From positions 1-13,259 of the forward strand of contig JAAZGD010000129.1 in assembly GCA_012511395.1 (NCBI GenBank): DNA of 13,259 bases. The letters run 5' to 3'. Below, piece by piece: positions 13,119 through 13,259 of this stretch (the stretch's first letter is position 1; each line of letters starts with the position of its first letter). The position numbers and the translations under genes were made by a program. Source of the DNA: Clostridiales bacterium (lineage in GTDB: Bacteria > Bacillota > Clostridia > Peptostreptococcales > Anaerovoracaceae). The notes under the pieces were generated by a model. The model was not told where the DNA came from and did not search any database. It worked only from the letters and a program-made list of their open reading frames with translations.

Positions 13119-13129
13119 ATTGAAATTTA
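13106..13129. repeat. Perfect 12-bp tandem duplication spanning a stop codon
   Basis: GATTGAAATTTA occurs twice head to tail (13106-13117 and 13118-13129). The first copy contains the last codons of the thioesterase gene and most of its TAG stop, so a second in-frame stop follows four codons later. It is a small replication-slippage type duplication with no predicted effect on the protein. Confidence 0.85.
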
Positions 13130-13237
13130 GATGGTAAATTGTAAAATGAAGTGTCGTATATAACAAAATGTAGTCCCACAGGGACCAACTCAGCTATAAT
13201 GTTAAGTGACTAAACCGAACATAAAGGAGAGCGGTAT

Positions 13238-13259
13238 ATGGGATACTCACATTGTAGCA
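13238..13259 (+). CDS. Start of a gene cut by the window edge
   Basis: An ATG at 13238 preceded by AAAGGAGA at seven bases opens a frame reading MGYSHCS before the window ends. Too little is present to name it. The 119 bases between the thioesterase stop and this start hold a 5-bp hairpin (GTCCC-aca-GGGAC, 13173-13185) and a TATAAT (13195-13200) without a clear -35 box. The gene may therefore have its own promoter, possibly under an operator at the hairpin. Confidence 0.55.

Overview
The window looks like chromosomal DNA of a strictly anaerobic, moderately low-GC Gram-positive bacterium (Bacillota, Clostridia-like). The grounds are AGGAGG-type ribosome binding sites before most genes, sigma-A style promoters, frequent AGA/ATA codons, ferrous-iron transport, an NBP35/Mrp ATPase with an N-terminal Cys cluster, and a three-gene proton-translocating transhydrogenase. 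Species cannot be named from this sequence alone.

Left part (1-8290, plus strand): feoA-feoB, with a candidate metal-repressor operator just upstream. After a good promoter at 2490-2518 comes a tightly spaced six-gene cluster: HerA-like ATPase (DUF853), Mrp/NBP35 ATPase, DsrE-like protein, pntAA, pntAB, pntB. It ends at a strong intrinsic terminator at 8257-8288. Several proteins here lack family-defining residues. The FeoB G domain has Leu in place of the P-loop Lys and no recognisable G2 motif. Mrp has lost its C-terminal CxxC but keeps four N-terminal cysteines. The PntB NADP domain has Asn-Tyr-Asp where the 2'-phosphate-binding Lys-Arg-Ser is expected.

Middle part (8291-9662, minus strand): a small accessory patch beside a tRNA-Ala(GGC) gene. 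A Phd/ParE-type toxin-antitoxin pair lies between the intact tRNA 3' end and a second 16-bp copy of it, and that copy is followed by its own terminator. This is the footprint expected of insertion at a tRNA. Beyond the second copy are three gene fragments: the C-terminus of an MNT-type nucleotidyltransferase, the N-terminus of its HEPN/DUF86 partner, and the C-terminus of a DUF4143-type ATPase.

Right part (9710-13259): a minus-strand MBOAT O-acyltransferase gene followed by a DHHW/AlgX-like partner, a typical cell-surface polysaccharide O-acylation pair. Divergent from it is a PaaI-like hotdog thioesterase. The shared upstream region holds three 32-33 bp tandem repeats. The first codons of one more gene enter at the right edge.

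No wholly new multi-gene system is evident. The best candidates for new biology are the FeoB with a degenerate G domain beside a Cys-tailed FeoA, the transhydrogenase with an altered dinucleotide site, and the tRNA-Ala insertion spot.
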